A DNA stretch of 36,548 bases from Acidimicrobiales bacterium (GTDB lineage Bacteria; Actinomycetota; Acidimicrobiia; Acidimicrobiales; RAAP-2), in the NCBI GenBank assembly GCA_017883135.1, contig JADGOE010000029.1, forward strand, positions 1-36,548. Reading direction: 5' to 3'. A program made the translations under genes and the position numbers. The notes under the pieces are model-generated. The model searched no databases. It was not told the DNA's origin and saw only the letters and a list, made by a program, of their open reading frames with translations. Positions 1 through 8,483 of this stretch are shown here, piece after piece (the stretch's first letter is position 1; each line of letters opens with the position of its first letter).

Positions 1-1647
1 CGTCGACGCCATGCCGACGATCGGCTTGTTGAGGGTCATCGCGCCGGTCGAGCCGTAGAACTGGGCGTCTCCGAAGGAGAAGATGCCGCCGTCGGTGCCC
101 ACCAGCCAGTAGCCCGCATAGGTCGGTGCAGCCACGTAGGTGAACTGGTCGGCCGGGCTGGTGGCAGACGTGCCACCGGTGCCGATCACCGTGATGTCGA
201 CGGTGCCTGCGGACTCAGCCGGCGCTGTCGCGGTGATCGAGGTGGGGCTGTTGACGGTGATCGCAGTGGCGCTGGTGGAGGCGAACTTCACCCCGGTCGA
301 GGTGGAGACACCGATGAAGTTGGTCCCGGTGATGGTCACGCTGGTGCCGCCACTGGTCGGGCCACTGGTCGGGGCGATGCCGGTCACCGTGGGTATCACC
401 GAGGGCAAATAGGTGAACTGGTCGGCCGGGCTGGTTGCAGAGGTGCCGCCGGTGCTGGTGACCGTCACGTCGACCACACCGGTGCCGGCCGGTGAGGTGG
501 CGGTGATCTGGGTGTCGGAGTCCACGGTGTAGCCGGTGGCATCGGCCCCCCCGAAGGAGACATCACTGGCGTCGGTGAACCCGGTTCCGGTGATGGTCAC
601 ACTGGTGCCACCAGCCTCCGATCCAGAGGTCGGGACGACGCTGGCCACCGTGGGTGCGGCCACATAGGTGAACTGGTCGGCCGGACTGGTGGCACTGGTG
701 CCCCCCACCGTGGTGACCGTCACGTCGACCACCCCGGTGCCCGCGGGTGAGGTGGCGGTGATCTGCGTGTCGGAGTCGACGATGTAGCCGGTGGCGTCGG
801 TGCCCCCGAAGGAGACGTCACTGGCCCCGGTCAGGTTGGTCCCGGTGATGGTCACGCTGGTGCCGCCGGTCTCGGGACCACTGGTCGGGGCGATGCCGGT
901 GACCGTCGGTGCGGCCACGTAGGTGAACTGGTCGGCAGAGCCGGTGGCAGAGGTGCCACCGGTGGTGGTGACCGTCACGTCGACCACCCCGGTGCCGGCG
1001 GGTGAGGTCGCGGTGATCTGGGTGTCGGAGTCCACGGTGTAGCCGGTGGCGTCGGTGCCCCCGAAGGAAATGTCACTGGCGCCGGTCAGTCCGGTCCCGG
1101 TGATGGTCACGCTGGTGCCCCCGGTCTCGGGACCACTGGTCGGGGCGATGCCGGTGACGGTCGGTGCAGCCACGTAGGTTAACTGGTCGGCCGAGATAGT
1201 CGGGCTGGTGCCGAGCGGGTTGATCACAGTCACATCCACCACCCCGGTGCCCGCGGGCGAGGTGGCGGTGATCTGGGTGTTCGAGGCGACGCTGTAGCCG
1301 GTCGCAGCCACCAAACCGAAGTTGACGTTGGTCGCTCCGGTGAAGTTCGTCCCGGTGATGGTGACCACTGTCCCGCCGGCCACCGGGCCGCCAGTCGGGT
1401 CGATGGCGGTGACCGTCGGGGTCGCCAGGTAGATGAACTGGTCGGCCGAGACGATCGGGCTGGTACCGAGCGGATTGGTCACGGTGACCTCGACCATCCC
1501 GATGGTGCCCGCAGGCGAGGTGGCGGTGATCTGGGTGTCCGAGTCGATGGTGTAGCTGGTGGAATCGGTCGAGGCGAACTGGATGTCGGTCGCGTCGGAG
1601 AAGCCGGTCCCGGTGATGGTGACCGGAGTCCCGCCACTTGCCGGTCC
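1..1647 (-). pseudogene. Frame-shifted continuation of the IPT/TIG repeat protein, running off the left edge
   Basis: Read in triplets from position 1, the minus strand has no stop codon across 1-1647. It encodes the rest of the interrupted IPT repeat plus five more full repeats (boundaries near 136, 411, 664, 919, 1174 and 1429), each with the pattern [24 protein letters not shown]...[22 protein letters not shown]...ADQFTYV. Beyond the last repeat, below about 120, the protein changes to a different repeat type, [16 protein letters not shown] followed by QFYGSTGAM...KPIVGMAST. That module is common in secreted actinobacterial proteins. It joins the upstream frame if one A is added (plus strand) next to 1648. 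This is either a real phase-variation-like or null mutation, or a sequencing error. The C-terminus lies outside the window. Confidence 0.75.
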
Positions 1648-2720
1648 ATGGTCGGGGCGACCCCGGTCACCGTCGGTGCGGCGTCATAGGTGAACTCGTC
1701 GGCCGAGCTCGTCGGGCTGGTGCCGAGCGGGTTGATCACAGTGACCTCCACCACCCCGACGGTGCCCGCAGGGGAAGTGGCGGTGATCTGGGTGTCCGAG
1801 TCGATGGTATAGCTGGTGGCATCGGTCGAGGCGAACTGGACGTCGGTGGCGTCGGAAAAGCCGGTCCCGGTGATGGTGACCGGTGTTCCGCCACTTGCCG
1901 GCCCAATGGTCGGGCTGACACCGGTCACCGTGGGTGCGGCGTCATAGGTGAACTCGTCCGCCGGGCCGGTGACTGACGTTCCGCCGGTACCGGTCACCGT
2001 CACGTCGACCACGCCGGTTTCCGCTGGCGAGGTGGCGGTGATCTGGGTCGGGCTGTCGATCGTGATGGATGTGGCGTCGCTCGAGGCGAACTTGACCCCG
2101 GTCGAGGTGGAGACCCCGATGAAGTCGGTTCCGGTGATGGTGACCACGGTCCCGCCACTTGTCGGTCCCGAGGATGGGCTGACCCCGGTGACCGTGGGCG
2201 CCGCCACGTAGGTGAACTGCTCAGCGGAACTGGTGGCAGAGGTGCCCCCGGTGCCGGTCACCGTCACGTCGACCACGCCGGTTCCCGCAGGCGAGGTGGC
2301 GGTGATCTGGGTCGGGCTGTCGATCGTGATGGATGTGGTGTCGCTCGAGGCGAACTTGACCCCGGTCGAGGTGGAGACCCCGATGAAGTTGGTGCCGGTG
2401 ATGGTGACACTGGTGCCACCACTGGCCGGCCCCGAGGTCGGGCTGATCTCGGTGACCGTCGGTGCTGCAACATACATGAACTGGTCTGCCGAGCCGGTCG
2501 CAGAGGTGCCCCCGGTGGTGGTCACGGTCACTTCCACCACACCGGTGCCGGCGGGCGAGCTCGCCGTGATCTGGGTGTCCGAGTCAACTATCACGCCCGT
2601 TGCAGCCGTCGGCCCGAAGTGGACGCTGCTCGCACCGGTGAAGCCGGACCCGGTGATGATGACGCTGGTGCCGCCACCGATCGGGCCCGAAGAGGGGCTG
2701 ACGCCGGTTACAGCCGGAGC
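136..2720 (-). repeat. Tandem IPT/TIG-coding repeats, ten units of about 250-265 bp
   Basis: Ten tandem units coding IPT/TIG domains lie between the propeller/PKD region and the C-terminal module. Unit boundaries (the reverse complement of the ADQFTY codons) are at about 136, 411, 664, 919, 1174, 1429, 1687, 1945, 2206 and 2473, so the period drifts from 252 to 276 bp in codon multiples. Several neighbours, for example the units at 664-919 and 919-1174, are nearly identical in DNA, which suggests recent duplication or gene conversion. Such repeats are prone to assembly collapse, so the unit number may not be exact. Confidence 0.85.
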
Positions 2721-4346
2721 AAGGGTGAACGTTTGGCCGGTCGAAGCGGATGGGCCACCGTTCCTCGAGACGGTCTGGCCGGTGAAGACCTGGGTGGTGG
2801 AGGTGCCGGCGGTGTCGGTGACCGTCAGGGTCGCAGTGAAGGGCCCGGGCAAGCCGTAGGTGTGGGTGGTCGTCGGTATCGAGGTGTTGGCGGTGCTGGC
2901 ATCCCCGAAGCTCCAGGCGTAGTTGGCGATGCTCCCGTACGGCGCCCCCGACGCCGAACCGTCGAAGCTTGTCGGGGATCCCGGCGGCGCCGGGGTCACG
3001 GTGAAGGACGCGGTGGGTGCCTGATCGAGGTTGATCCAGATGCCATAGGGATTGGTCGAAACGGTGATCGGGGTGCCGGGTGTGCCGGTGGCCAACGTGA
3101 TCGGGGTGGTGGTGCTATCGCTGCGATTGTTGATGTAGGCCGTCTTGCCGTCGGGGGTGATCGCTATGCCATAGGGGTTGGCGCCGACGGCGATCGGTGT
3201 GCCGGGTGTATTGGTGGACAGTGTGATCGGGGTGACGGTGTCCGACGCGTAGTTGGTGGCGTATGCGGAACTCCCGTCGGGGGTTATCGCGACGGCGTAG
3301 GGAGTGGTACCGACGGCGATGGGAGTGCCGGCCGTGTTGGTGGACAGCGTGATCGGGGTGACACTGTTCCCCCCGCTGTTGGTGACATACGCGGTCTGGC
3401 CGTTGGGGGTGATCGCAATGCCCACGGGATGGCTACCTACGGTGATCGGAGTGCCGGGTGTGTTGGTGGACAGCGTGATCGGCGTGACGTTGTTCGAGAG
3501 GTTGTTGGCGACGTAGGCGGTCAGGCCGTTAGGGGTGATCGCAATGCCGTAGGGGTCGGTCCCGACGGCGATGGGTGAACCCACCGCACGGGTGGACAGC
3601 GTGATGGGAGTCACGGTGGCCGCATTGCGATCGGCGGCGTAGGCGGTCTGGCCATCGGGGGTGATCGCGATGCCGTAGGGATTGACGACGGCGATGGGAG
3701 TGCCGGGCGTGTTGGTGGACACGGTGATCGGGGTGATGCTGTTACCCCCGCTGTTGGTGACATACGCGGTCTGGCCGTCGGGGGTGAGCGCCACGCCGTA
3801 GGGGTGGGACCCGACGACGATGTTGGTACCGGGCGTGTTGGTGGACAGGGTGATCGGGGAGACCCTGTTCGCGGAGTAGACCACCGCATAGGCAGTCGGC
3901 GGCGCCACATAGGTGTAGTGGTCGGCGGTCACTGTAGGACTCGTCCCCGCGCTCGTCGTGACCGTCACATCCACCGTGCCGGCCGATCCGGCCGGGGAGG
4001 TCACCGTGACCGTCGTGGCCGTGCTGGACAAGATGGTGGCGGTCGTGGCACCGAAATGCACCGCCGTGGGACTGGACAGGTCGGTACCCAGCACCGTGAC
4101 TCGCTGCCCGCCGGCGATCGGTCCCGAGTTGGCGATGATGCTGGTGACCGCCGGAGAAGTCGCCGCACCGGCAGGTCCTGCGGTCAGAACCGGGAACGCC
4201 ATCGCGCAGACGACGGCCACAGCAAGCCCCACCGCAAGACAAGCACCACGCGAACGCCCCTTTTTCGGCCCCTCGGTGCAACCGGGCGCCGCAGCGGGGC
4301 CCGCCATCCCTTCCGGACTCGCAGTACGCCGCTTCCAGAGTCGCAC
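1479..4346 (-). CDS. Secreted IPT/TIG, YVTN-propeller and PKD repeat protein, N-terminal part (frameshifted)
   Basis: This is a large exported surface or extracellular repeat protein. I choose the GTG at 4346 because GGGAGG lies 5 nt upstream; the frame is open further, to a TTG at 4403. After a basic start (KKGRSRG) comes a hydrophobic signal segment ending near GPAGAA. Domains follow in order: one IPT/TIG repeat; seven repeats of about 43 residues ([36 protein letters not shown]), which should form a seven-blade YVTN propeller; a PKD domain (APTASFTV...YAWSFGD...[17 protein letters not shown]); then IPT repeats of about 85 residues. The frame is lost inside the fifth post-PKD repeat, after GVAPTM, and ends in out-of-frame Pro/Arg/Ser-rich sequence at 1479. 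The homologous sequence continues in another frame to the window edge. The ligand is unknown; adhesion or cell-surface display is inference. The nearest upstream neighbour is divergent. Confidence 0.8.
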   Translation of the reverse strand: MRLWKRRTASPEGMAGPAAAPGCTEGPKKGRSRGACLAVGLAVAVVCAMAFPVLTAGPAGAATSPAVTSIIANSGPIAGGQRVTVLGTDLSSPTAVHFGATTATILSSTATTVTVTSPAGSAGTVDVTVTTSAGTSPTVTADHYTYVAPPTAYAVVYSANRVSPITLSTNTPGTNIVVGSHPYGVALTPDGQTAYVTNSGGNSITPITVSTNTPGTPIAVVNPYGIAITPDGQTAYAADRNAATVTPITLSTRAVGSPIAVGTDPYGIAITPNGLTAYVANNLSNNVTPITLSTNTPGTPITVGSHPVGIAITPNGQTAYVTNSGGNSVTPITLSTNTAGTPIAVGTTPYAVAITPDGSSAYATNYASDTVTPITLSTNTPGTPIAVGANPYGIAITPDGKTAYINNRSDSTTTPITLATGTPGTPITVSTNPYGIWINLDQAPTASFTVTPAPPGSPTSFDGSASGAPYGSIANYAWSFGDASTANTSIPTTTHTYGLPGPFTATLTVTDTAGTSTTQVFTGQTVSRNGGPSASTGQTFTLAPAVTGVSPSSGPIGGGTSVIITGSGFTGASSVHFGPTAATGVIVDSDTQITASSPAGTGVVEVTVTTTGGTSATGSADQFMYVAAPTVTEISPTSGPASGGTSVTITGTNFIGVSTSTGVKFASSDTTSITIDSPTQITATSPAGTGVVDVTVTGTGGTSATSSAEQFTYVAAPTVTGVSPSSGPTSGGTVVTITGTDFIGVSTSTGVKFASSDATSITIDSPTQITATSPAETGVVDVTVTGTGGTSVTGPADEFTYDAAPTVTGVSPTIGPASGGTPVTITGTGFSDATDVQFASTDATSYTIDSDTQITATSPAGTVGVVEVTVINPLGTSPTSSADEFTYDAAPTVTGVAPTMDRQVAGLRSPSPGPASPTRPTSSSPRPIPPATPSTRTPRSPPPRLRAPSGWSRSP
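3022..3900 (-). repeat. YVTN beta-propeller coding repeats, seven units of about 129 bp
   Basis: Seven tandem units of about 43 codons encode the propeller blades, with consensus [17 protein letters not shown] and [15 protein letters not shown]. The DNA is repetitive enough to be mistaken for another repeat class, but the units are strictly codon-phased and diverge mainly at blade-surface positions. Seven copies match a complete closed seven-blade propeller. Confidence 0.8.
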
Positions 4347-4665
4347 GCCGACCTCCCAACACCTTCGCCAGACGCACGTAGCCGGTACGACAACGCCGCC
4401 CAATATCCAGGGCAGGAACTACACCCTGTCCAGGCTAGGGCCATAGGTCCCGCGTACCCGGCTCCGCGGGCCGGACACATCGCCCTGCGCCGTTGTGGGC
4501 GCCTGGTCAGTCGAGGAGTCCACGCACCGGACCAGGTCGCAAGGCACGACAGATCCTGGCGGGACCGGTCGCGCCCCAACCACGGCACAACACAGCCTTT
4601 GACCTGCGTATTCTCGGCTTCGTGCGCACACGGTAAAGAAGAGCCGCTGCTCGGCCGATAACTCA
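4347..4665. other. Divergent intergenic region between the repeat protein and the GGDEF gene
   Basis: These 319 bp separate two divergent genes and should carry both promoters. I see no conserved gene in them; the frames that cross it are compositional. The only clear site is the GGGAGG ribosome-binding site for the minus-strand gene at 4352-4357. TTGACC at 4601 and TATTCT at 4611 are suggestive for the rightward gene but do not form a properly spaced pair. No convincing operator or hairpin was found. Confidence 0.4.
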
Positions 4666-6159
4666 TTGGTGAAGTTTGACCTCGAGCACCCTACTCAACG
4701 GCAGCTTCACGACGGTGTGATCTGCGGTCTCATCGCGGAATCGATCCTCATCCCCATTCTGGTCACGGTGACCCTGGTCGGGCACCACCCGATCCGGTGG
4801 GGCTACATCGGAGCTGCCGTCGCCTGCATCTTCGTATCCGTGGTGTATCTCGCCCTCTTCGTTGCCGTCACCAAGGGGAAGTCGAACCTCCACACCCAGG
4901 CCAATGTCTGGTTCGTCATCGTCTGCCTTGCCATCTCCGGCCTCGCCTTCATCGAGCTTGCCACTTCCACTGATTACGGCCTCTACATGCCGGCCATGTT
5001 GGTCGGCGTTGTCTTCGTCTGCATCATCGGTGACCGCCGCATGCAGGTCGTCATCGATCTCTATGCCATCACGCTGATCGCGATGATCAGCTGGGTCGAA
5101 GGGCTGCGCGGCGCCGACCTAGCCACGACGGTCGTGGTCTATGCGTCGACGATTGCGGCAATCACCCTGATCTGTGCACGGACCGTTGGTTCGCTGACCG
5201 GACACGTCAACTTCCGTCAGGCCATCGACGCGCTGAACGAGACATTCGACCGGATCGGTCTCGGTGGTACGGGCACAGGCAGCGACACCTTCCAAGAGAT
5301 CTTCCGCTGTGGTCTCCCCCTTGTCACCGACATCCTGCCCGCCGAGCGGGTCGCCGTGTTCATCCGCAATGGAGCGCTCGGGAGGTTCTCCGTAGTGGCG
5401 ACCTGGCCGGCCCACCACGGGGATGTCTCCGGCCTTTCCCGGCTGCCGGCCCTCACCGAAGCGCTCGTGTACAACTCGGTGACCCTGGACTCCAGCCACT
5501 GCGTCATTCCGGTCGGGTACTCCAGTGACGGTGAGCTGGTGATGGTCGTCGAGCGCAGCCCGGGCGACGGGCGCGTCGACCAGCGATCCACCGAGGCGGC
5601 CGAACTGCTGGCCTCCGCGTTCCTCCGGGTGACCAGTCGCGCCAACTTCGTCGATGGGCTCCACGTCGAGAGCCGCACCGACCCGTTGACCGGGCTGGCC
5701 AACCGACGCAGTCTCTTCGAGCGGATCGAAGTCGAGATGGCCCACGCCCTCCGTTCCGAGACACCCTTGAGCGTGGCCATGATCGACCTCGACCACTTCA
5801 AGGAGTACAACGACCGCTTCGGACACGTCGCCGGCGACACCGTGCTTCGCTCCATCGCAGCGGTGATGGTGTCGAACATCCGCGGTCAAGACATGGTGGC
5901 GCGCTACGGGGGCGAGGAATTCTGCCTCGTGATGCCCGACACCGACCTGGTCGGCGGCCACCACTTGCTCGACAAGCTCCGGTCCGGAGGGCGCGACGCC
6001 ACGTCAGACTTCGGGGTGACCCTGTCTGCCGGACTCACCAGTTGGGATGGGATCGAGGAGACCACGTCGTTCATCGAACGGGCCGACCAGGCGCTCTACC
6101 GTGCCAAGGAGTCCGGTCGGGACCGGGTGGTGTCGATCCAGGCATTCACGGAGTTCTGA
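4666..6159 (+). CDS. Membrane-anchored diguanylate cyclase (GGDEF) with GAF-like domain
   Basis: This enzyme should make the second messenger c-di-GMP from two GTP at the inner face of the membrane. About 497 residues. Residues 15-180 hold five or six hydrophobic helices. Residues 200-325 resemble a GAF-type sensor (LPLVTDILPAERVAVFIRNG). The GGDEF domain starts at about 335 (TDPLTGLANRR) and carries the active-site motif GGEEF at 415-419. The inhibitory I-site RxxD (RGQD, 406-409) lies exactly five residues before it, so product feedback is likely. No EAL domain is present. The start is TTG 4666 or GTG 4669; neither has a strong ribosome-binding site, so the N-terminus is uncertain. It stands alone on its strand. 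The signal sensed by the membrane part is unknown. Confidence 0.9.
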   Translation: MVKFDLEHPTQRQLHDGVICGLIAESILIPILVTVTLVGHHPIRWGYIGAAVACIFVSVVYLALFVAVTKGKSNLHTQANVWFVIVCLAISGLAFIELATSTDYGLYMPAMLVGVVFVCIIGDRRMQVVIDLYAITLIAMISWVEGLRGADLATTVVVYASTIAAITLICARTVGSLTGHVNFRQAIDALNETFDRIGLGGTGTGSDTFQEIFRCGLPLVTDILPAERVAVFIRNGALGRFSVVATWPAHHGDVSGLSRLPALTEALVYNSVTLDSSHCVIPVGYSSDGELVMVVERSPGDGRVDQRSTEAAELLASAFLRVTSRANFVDGLHVESRTDPLTGLANRRSLFERIEVEMAHALRSETPLSVAMIDLDHFKEYNDRFGHVAGDTVLRSIAAVMVSNIRGQDMVARYGGEEFCLVMPDTDLVGGHHLLDKLRSGGRDATSDFGVTLSAGLTSWDGIEETTSFIERADQALYRAKESGRDRVVSIQAFTEF

Positions 6160-6229
6160 CGCAGGCCCGACGGGCCCACCGGTGTGCGCCCGGTCGTGGG
6201 TCTGCATGGCCGCCACGCAGAAGAGAACC

Positions 6230-6400
6230 TCAACCAGGCCGCTGCATCACCAGGTAGATGTTGTCGTCGACGGCGAACGAGCCCACCAGGGTGAACCCCT
6301 CAGCTGCGGCCGCATCCAGCTCTGCCTCGAGCTCCAATCGTCGCTCAGCGACGACCAGCCGCCCCCCGTGGACCCGCAGGACCCGATGACTCGCCGTCAT
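6230..6400 (-). CDS. Small 56-residue protein, DUF4177-like, coupled to the upstream deacetylase
   Basis: This reading frame is only 56 residues but looks real. It begins MTASHRVLRVHGG, has an amphipathic acidic helix rich in Glu/Leu/Ala, then EGFTLVGSFAVDDNIYLVMQRPG. That pattern of strand, helix, E-G-F/W-x-L-V-G, then a strand ending in a basic-proline tail resembles small DUF4177-type proteins. Its ATG overlaps the TGA of the upstream PIG-L deacetylase (ATGA at 6397-6400), with GGAG 8 nt upstream, so translational coupling is likely. The function is unknown; an accessory role for the deacetylase is inference from the coupling alone. Confidence 0.65.
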   Translation of the reverse strand: MTASHRVLRVHGGRLVVAERRLELEAELDAAAAEGFTLVGSFAVDDNIYLVMQRPG

Positions 6401-7251
6401 CGACCGACTCCGACACCGCTCGCTACGCCGGCGGCGTTTGCGATCGCCGAGTCAGGGGAAAGGAGCAGTGCCGCTTCGCGCCGGCCATCGGTGGCCGTCG
6501 GCTCCGGTCGCACCCGGATGAACCACTCCTGCCCCCAGACGGTGGTGAACACGTCCTCGGGCATGGACAGGAAGAAGCTGTCCGGGCCGATCTGGCTGGC
6601 ATGGGCGCGCATGGCGCGGCGCTTGTCATCGATCCACCGGGTCACGTCCACCTCGGTGGTGATCCGACTGGCCGGCTCGCCCATGGTGACCGGTTCGTCG
6701 AGGGTGTCCTCGGGAGGTTGCCAGTCCGAGTCGGCGGCCTGCTGTCTCAGGGCCTCGATGAAGTCGCGGTCCATGGTGGACATGTAGACCACCGGTGTGC
6801 CGGCCAGGGCCGCGGCACGCATGCCGACCCGGTGCACCTGGATGTGGTCGGGATGCCCGTACCCGCCGTGCTCGTCGTAGATCACCAGCACCTCGCTGGC
6901 CTCTTCGGCGAGGATGCCAGCCAGGGCTTCGGCCGCCTCGTCGAGGTCTGCGGCGGCGAAACATCCCGGCCGGCCGTTGCTCTCCTCGCCCGCCATGCCC
7001 GAATCGTGATAGTCGAGGAAGGACTGGCGGGACACACCGAGGATCCGGCCGGCTTCGGCGAGCTCCGACATCCGGCGTTCGGCAAGCGATTCACCGGGGT
7101 CGAGCAGGGCGTCAGGAACCTCACCCAGCTCACCGCGGGTGGCTGTCACCAGCACGACCCGGTGCCCCTGGTGGGCAAGGTCGGCCATGGTGCCGCCGGT
7201 GGCGATGGTCTCATCGTCGGGATGGGCATGGAAGAACGTGACGGTAGCCAT
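6397..7251 (-). CDS. PIG-L/LmbE-family zinc deacetylase (MshB-like)
   Basis: A cytosolic, metal-dependent N-acetylglucosamine-type deacetylase of about 284 residues. The zinc motif HAHPDDE is at residues 8-14 and the second histidine motif GGYGHPDH ends at about 136. LVTATRGELGE and the HDSGMAG segment are also typical of the family. In Actinobacteria such enzymes include MshB, which deacetylates GlcNAc-inositol in mycothiol synthesis. The second family member in this window (16541-17446) is clearly Mca-like, which makes a mycothiol context reasonable, but the exact substrate cannot be read from sequence. I chose ATG 7251; a GTG nine bases further upstream is also possible. The C-terminal 30 residues are Ala/Gly-rich and probably disordered. 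Confidence 0.8.
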   Translation of the reverse strand: MATVTFFHAHPDDETIATGGTMADLAHQGHRVVLVTATRGELGEVPDALLDPGESLAERRMSELAEAGRILGVSRQSFLDYHDSGMAGEESNGRPGCFAAADLDEAAEALAGILAEEASEVLVIYDEHGGYGHPDHIQVHRVGMRAAALAGTPVVYMSTMDRDFIEALRQQAADSDWQPPEDTLDEPVTMGEPASRITTEVDVTRWIDDKRRAMRAHASQIGPDSFFLSMPEDVFTTVWGQEWFIRVRPEPTATDGRREAALLLSPDSAIANAAGVASGVGVGR

Positions 7252-7354
7252 TGCCGCCACCCTACCGGCGAGGACAGGCTGGCCCGCCCCCACTCACGAC
7301 CCTTGCACCGACACGGGACCTTTCACGCGCCGTATCCGCTCGGGCCGGGCGGCG

Positions 7355-7702
7355 TCAACCCAGTGGCAGCTGAGGCGCGTCAGCCAGCGACAGCTGTCCG
7401 GCGACCGTGCGATCGGAGTTGCCCCGAGGCTTCTTCCGGCCGGTCACCGCGAAAATACGGGCGGGCTCGAACGAACGGGTATTCCGGTCACCCGGCCGGC
7501 CGCCGATCACCTCGATCGACTCGGTGCCATTACGTCGATTGACGACGTGGGAGCGAAACTCCCATGTCGCCCCCCGCAGCTGTAACCCGGCGACGATGAC
7601 CGGGTCGCCGGCCCGGAGGCCGTTCCACCTCTCCGAGCGATCCAGGTGCTCGGATGCCCGCAGCGCGGCCCGCTTGGCCGAAACAGGGCTCGCCCGGCTC
7701 AC
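7355..7702 (-). CDS. Conserved hypothetical protein, about 115 residues
   Basis: I do not recognise a functional family. GTG 7702 is supported by GAGGAGG seven bases upstream. A basic N-terminal helix (SAKRAALRASEHLDRSERW) precedes a compact beta-rich core (GLRAGDPVIVAGLQLRGATWEF, then VNRRNGTESIEVIGGRPGD and RSFEPARIFAV). The end, SLADAPQLPLG, reads as a short conserved tail. The core, with GDPV and alternating hydrophobics, could be a small SH3-like or RNA-binding barrel; that is a guess from pattern only. It lies between DedA and the deacetylase on the same strand but is separated from both by 70-105 bp. Confidence 0.65.
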   Translation of the reverse strand: MSRASPVSAKRAALRASEHLDRSERWNGLRAGDPVIVAGLQLRGATWEFRSHVVNRRNGTESIEVIGGRPGDRNTRSFEPARIFAVTGRKKPRGNSDRTVAGQLSLADAPQLPLG

Positions 7703-7774
7703 CGAGCCGCCTCCTCGTGCCCGGTTCCCGTCACGTTGTTCCCCCGACGGACTCGGTGCAGGCCGGGCGGCGGT

Positions 7775-8395
7775 TCAGCGACGTTCCTCACGCACCACCC
7801 GCAGACGGTGGAAGAACAGCACGGCCACGGCGATGACCCCCAGCACGGCGGCCACGTAGCCGGCGTAGCTGAACACTTTCAGCACATGGTTGTAGCTGGA
7901 CCCGAGGGCATAGCCCAGGCTCGCCAACAGTGTGCACCACACCGCACAGCCGATCACGGTGAACACCACGAACTTTCCGATGGCCATCTCGCCCAGGCCG
8001 GCGGCGAACGAAACGAAGGAACGGAGCAGCGGGATGAACCGACCGAAGAGCACCAGGGGCTCGCCGTGGCGGGCGAACCACGCCTCGGCCCGGTCGAGAT
8101 CCTTGTGGGTGAGCAGCACGTACTTGCCGAATCGGTCGACCAGTGGTCGGCCCCCGAAGTAGCCGATGAGATACCCGGCGAGCGAACCCAGCACCTCGCC
8201 CAACGTGGCAAGGACGATGACCACCACCAGAACCAGGTGATGGGGCTGGTTGGGGATCTGGCCGCTGGCGAGCACCCCGCCGTAGAGGATGGCGAGCTCG
8301 GCTCCGACCGGCAGGCCCATCGACGAGACGAAGCTCAGGGCGAACACCGCGATGTATCCCCATGCCTCGAGCCATGTTTCGAGAGAGTGCTCCAT
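7775..8395 (-). CDS. DedA-family membrane protein
   Basis: A polytopic inner-membrane protein of 206 residues in the DedA/SNARE-associated family, which contains lipid (for example undecaprenyl phosphate) flippases and stress-tolerance proteins. The family signature FGRFIPLLRSFVSFAAG is clear in the middle, followed by re-entrant and transmembrane helices (VVFTVIGCAVWCTLLASLGYALG). The N-terminal amphipathic segment MEHSLETWLEAWGYIAVF is typical, so I place the start at ATG 8395 (GGGGA just upstream). The longer open frame upstream overlaps the divergent hydrolase gene and has coding-shadow composition. The specific substrate is unknown. Confidence 0.88.
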   Translation of the reverse strand: MEHSLETWLEAWGYIAVFALSFVSSMGLPVGAELAILYGGVLASGQIPNQPHHLVLVVVIVLATLGEVLGSLAGYLIGYFGGRPLVDRFGKYVLLTHKDLDRAEAWFARHGEPLVLFGRFIPLLRSFVSFAAGLGEMAIGKFVVFTVIGCAVWCTLLASLGYALGSSYNHVLKVFSYAGYVAAVLGVIAVAVLFFHRLRVVREERR

Positions 8396-8483
8396 AAGTC
8401 CCCACTGTTTACTCGGTCGCAGACCCTTCCGCGTGGCAGCTCGACCGCCGGTCGGTCCGTTTCGCTGCGCTACCGTCATCACC

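Noticed and set aside
2619-3578. Long plus-strand open frame, Gly/Arg/Asp-rich, opposite the repeat protein
   Set aside because: It mirrors the codon-phased repeats of the real minus-strand gene and has no domain pattern or ribosome-binding site.
136-3900. Regularly spaced DNA repeats that could suggest CRISPR or satellite DNA
   Set aside because: The units are 129 or about 250-265 bp, contiguous, codon-phased and encode clear propeller and IPT domains.
4425-4450. Small hairpin CAGGG...CCCTG in the divergent region near 4412-4432
   Set aside because: A five-base stem with an eleven-base loop is too weak and has no T tract or start-site context.
5119-5964. Long minus-strand open frame opposite the GGDEF gene
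   Set aside because: Composition is that of an antisense frame in GC-rich DNA; the plus strand carries the GGEEF and I-site motifs.
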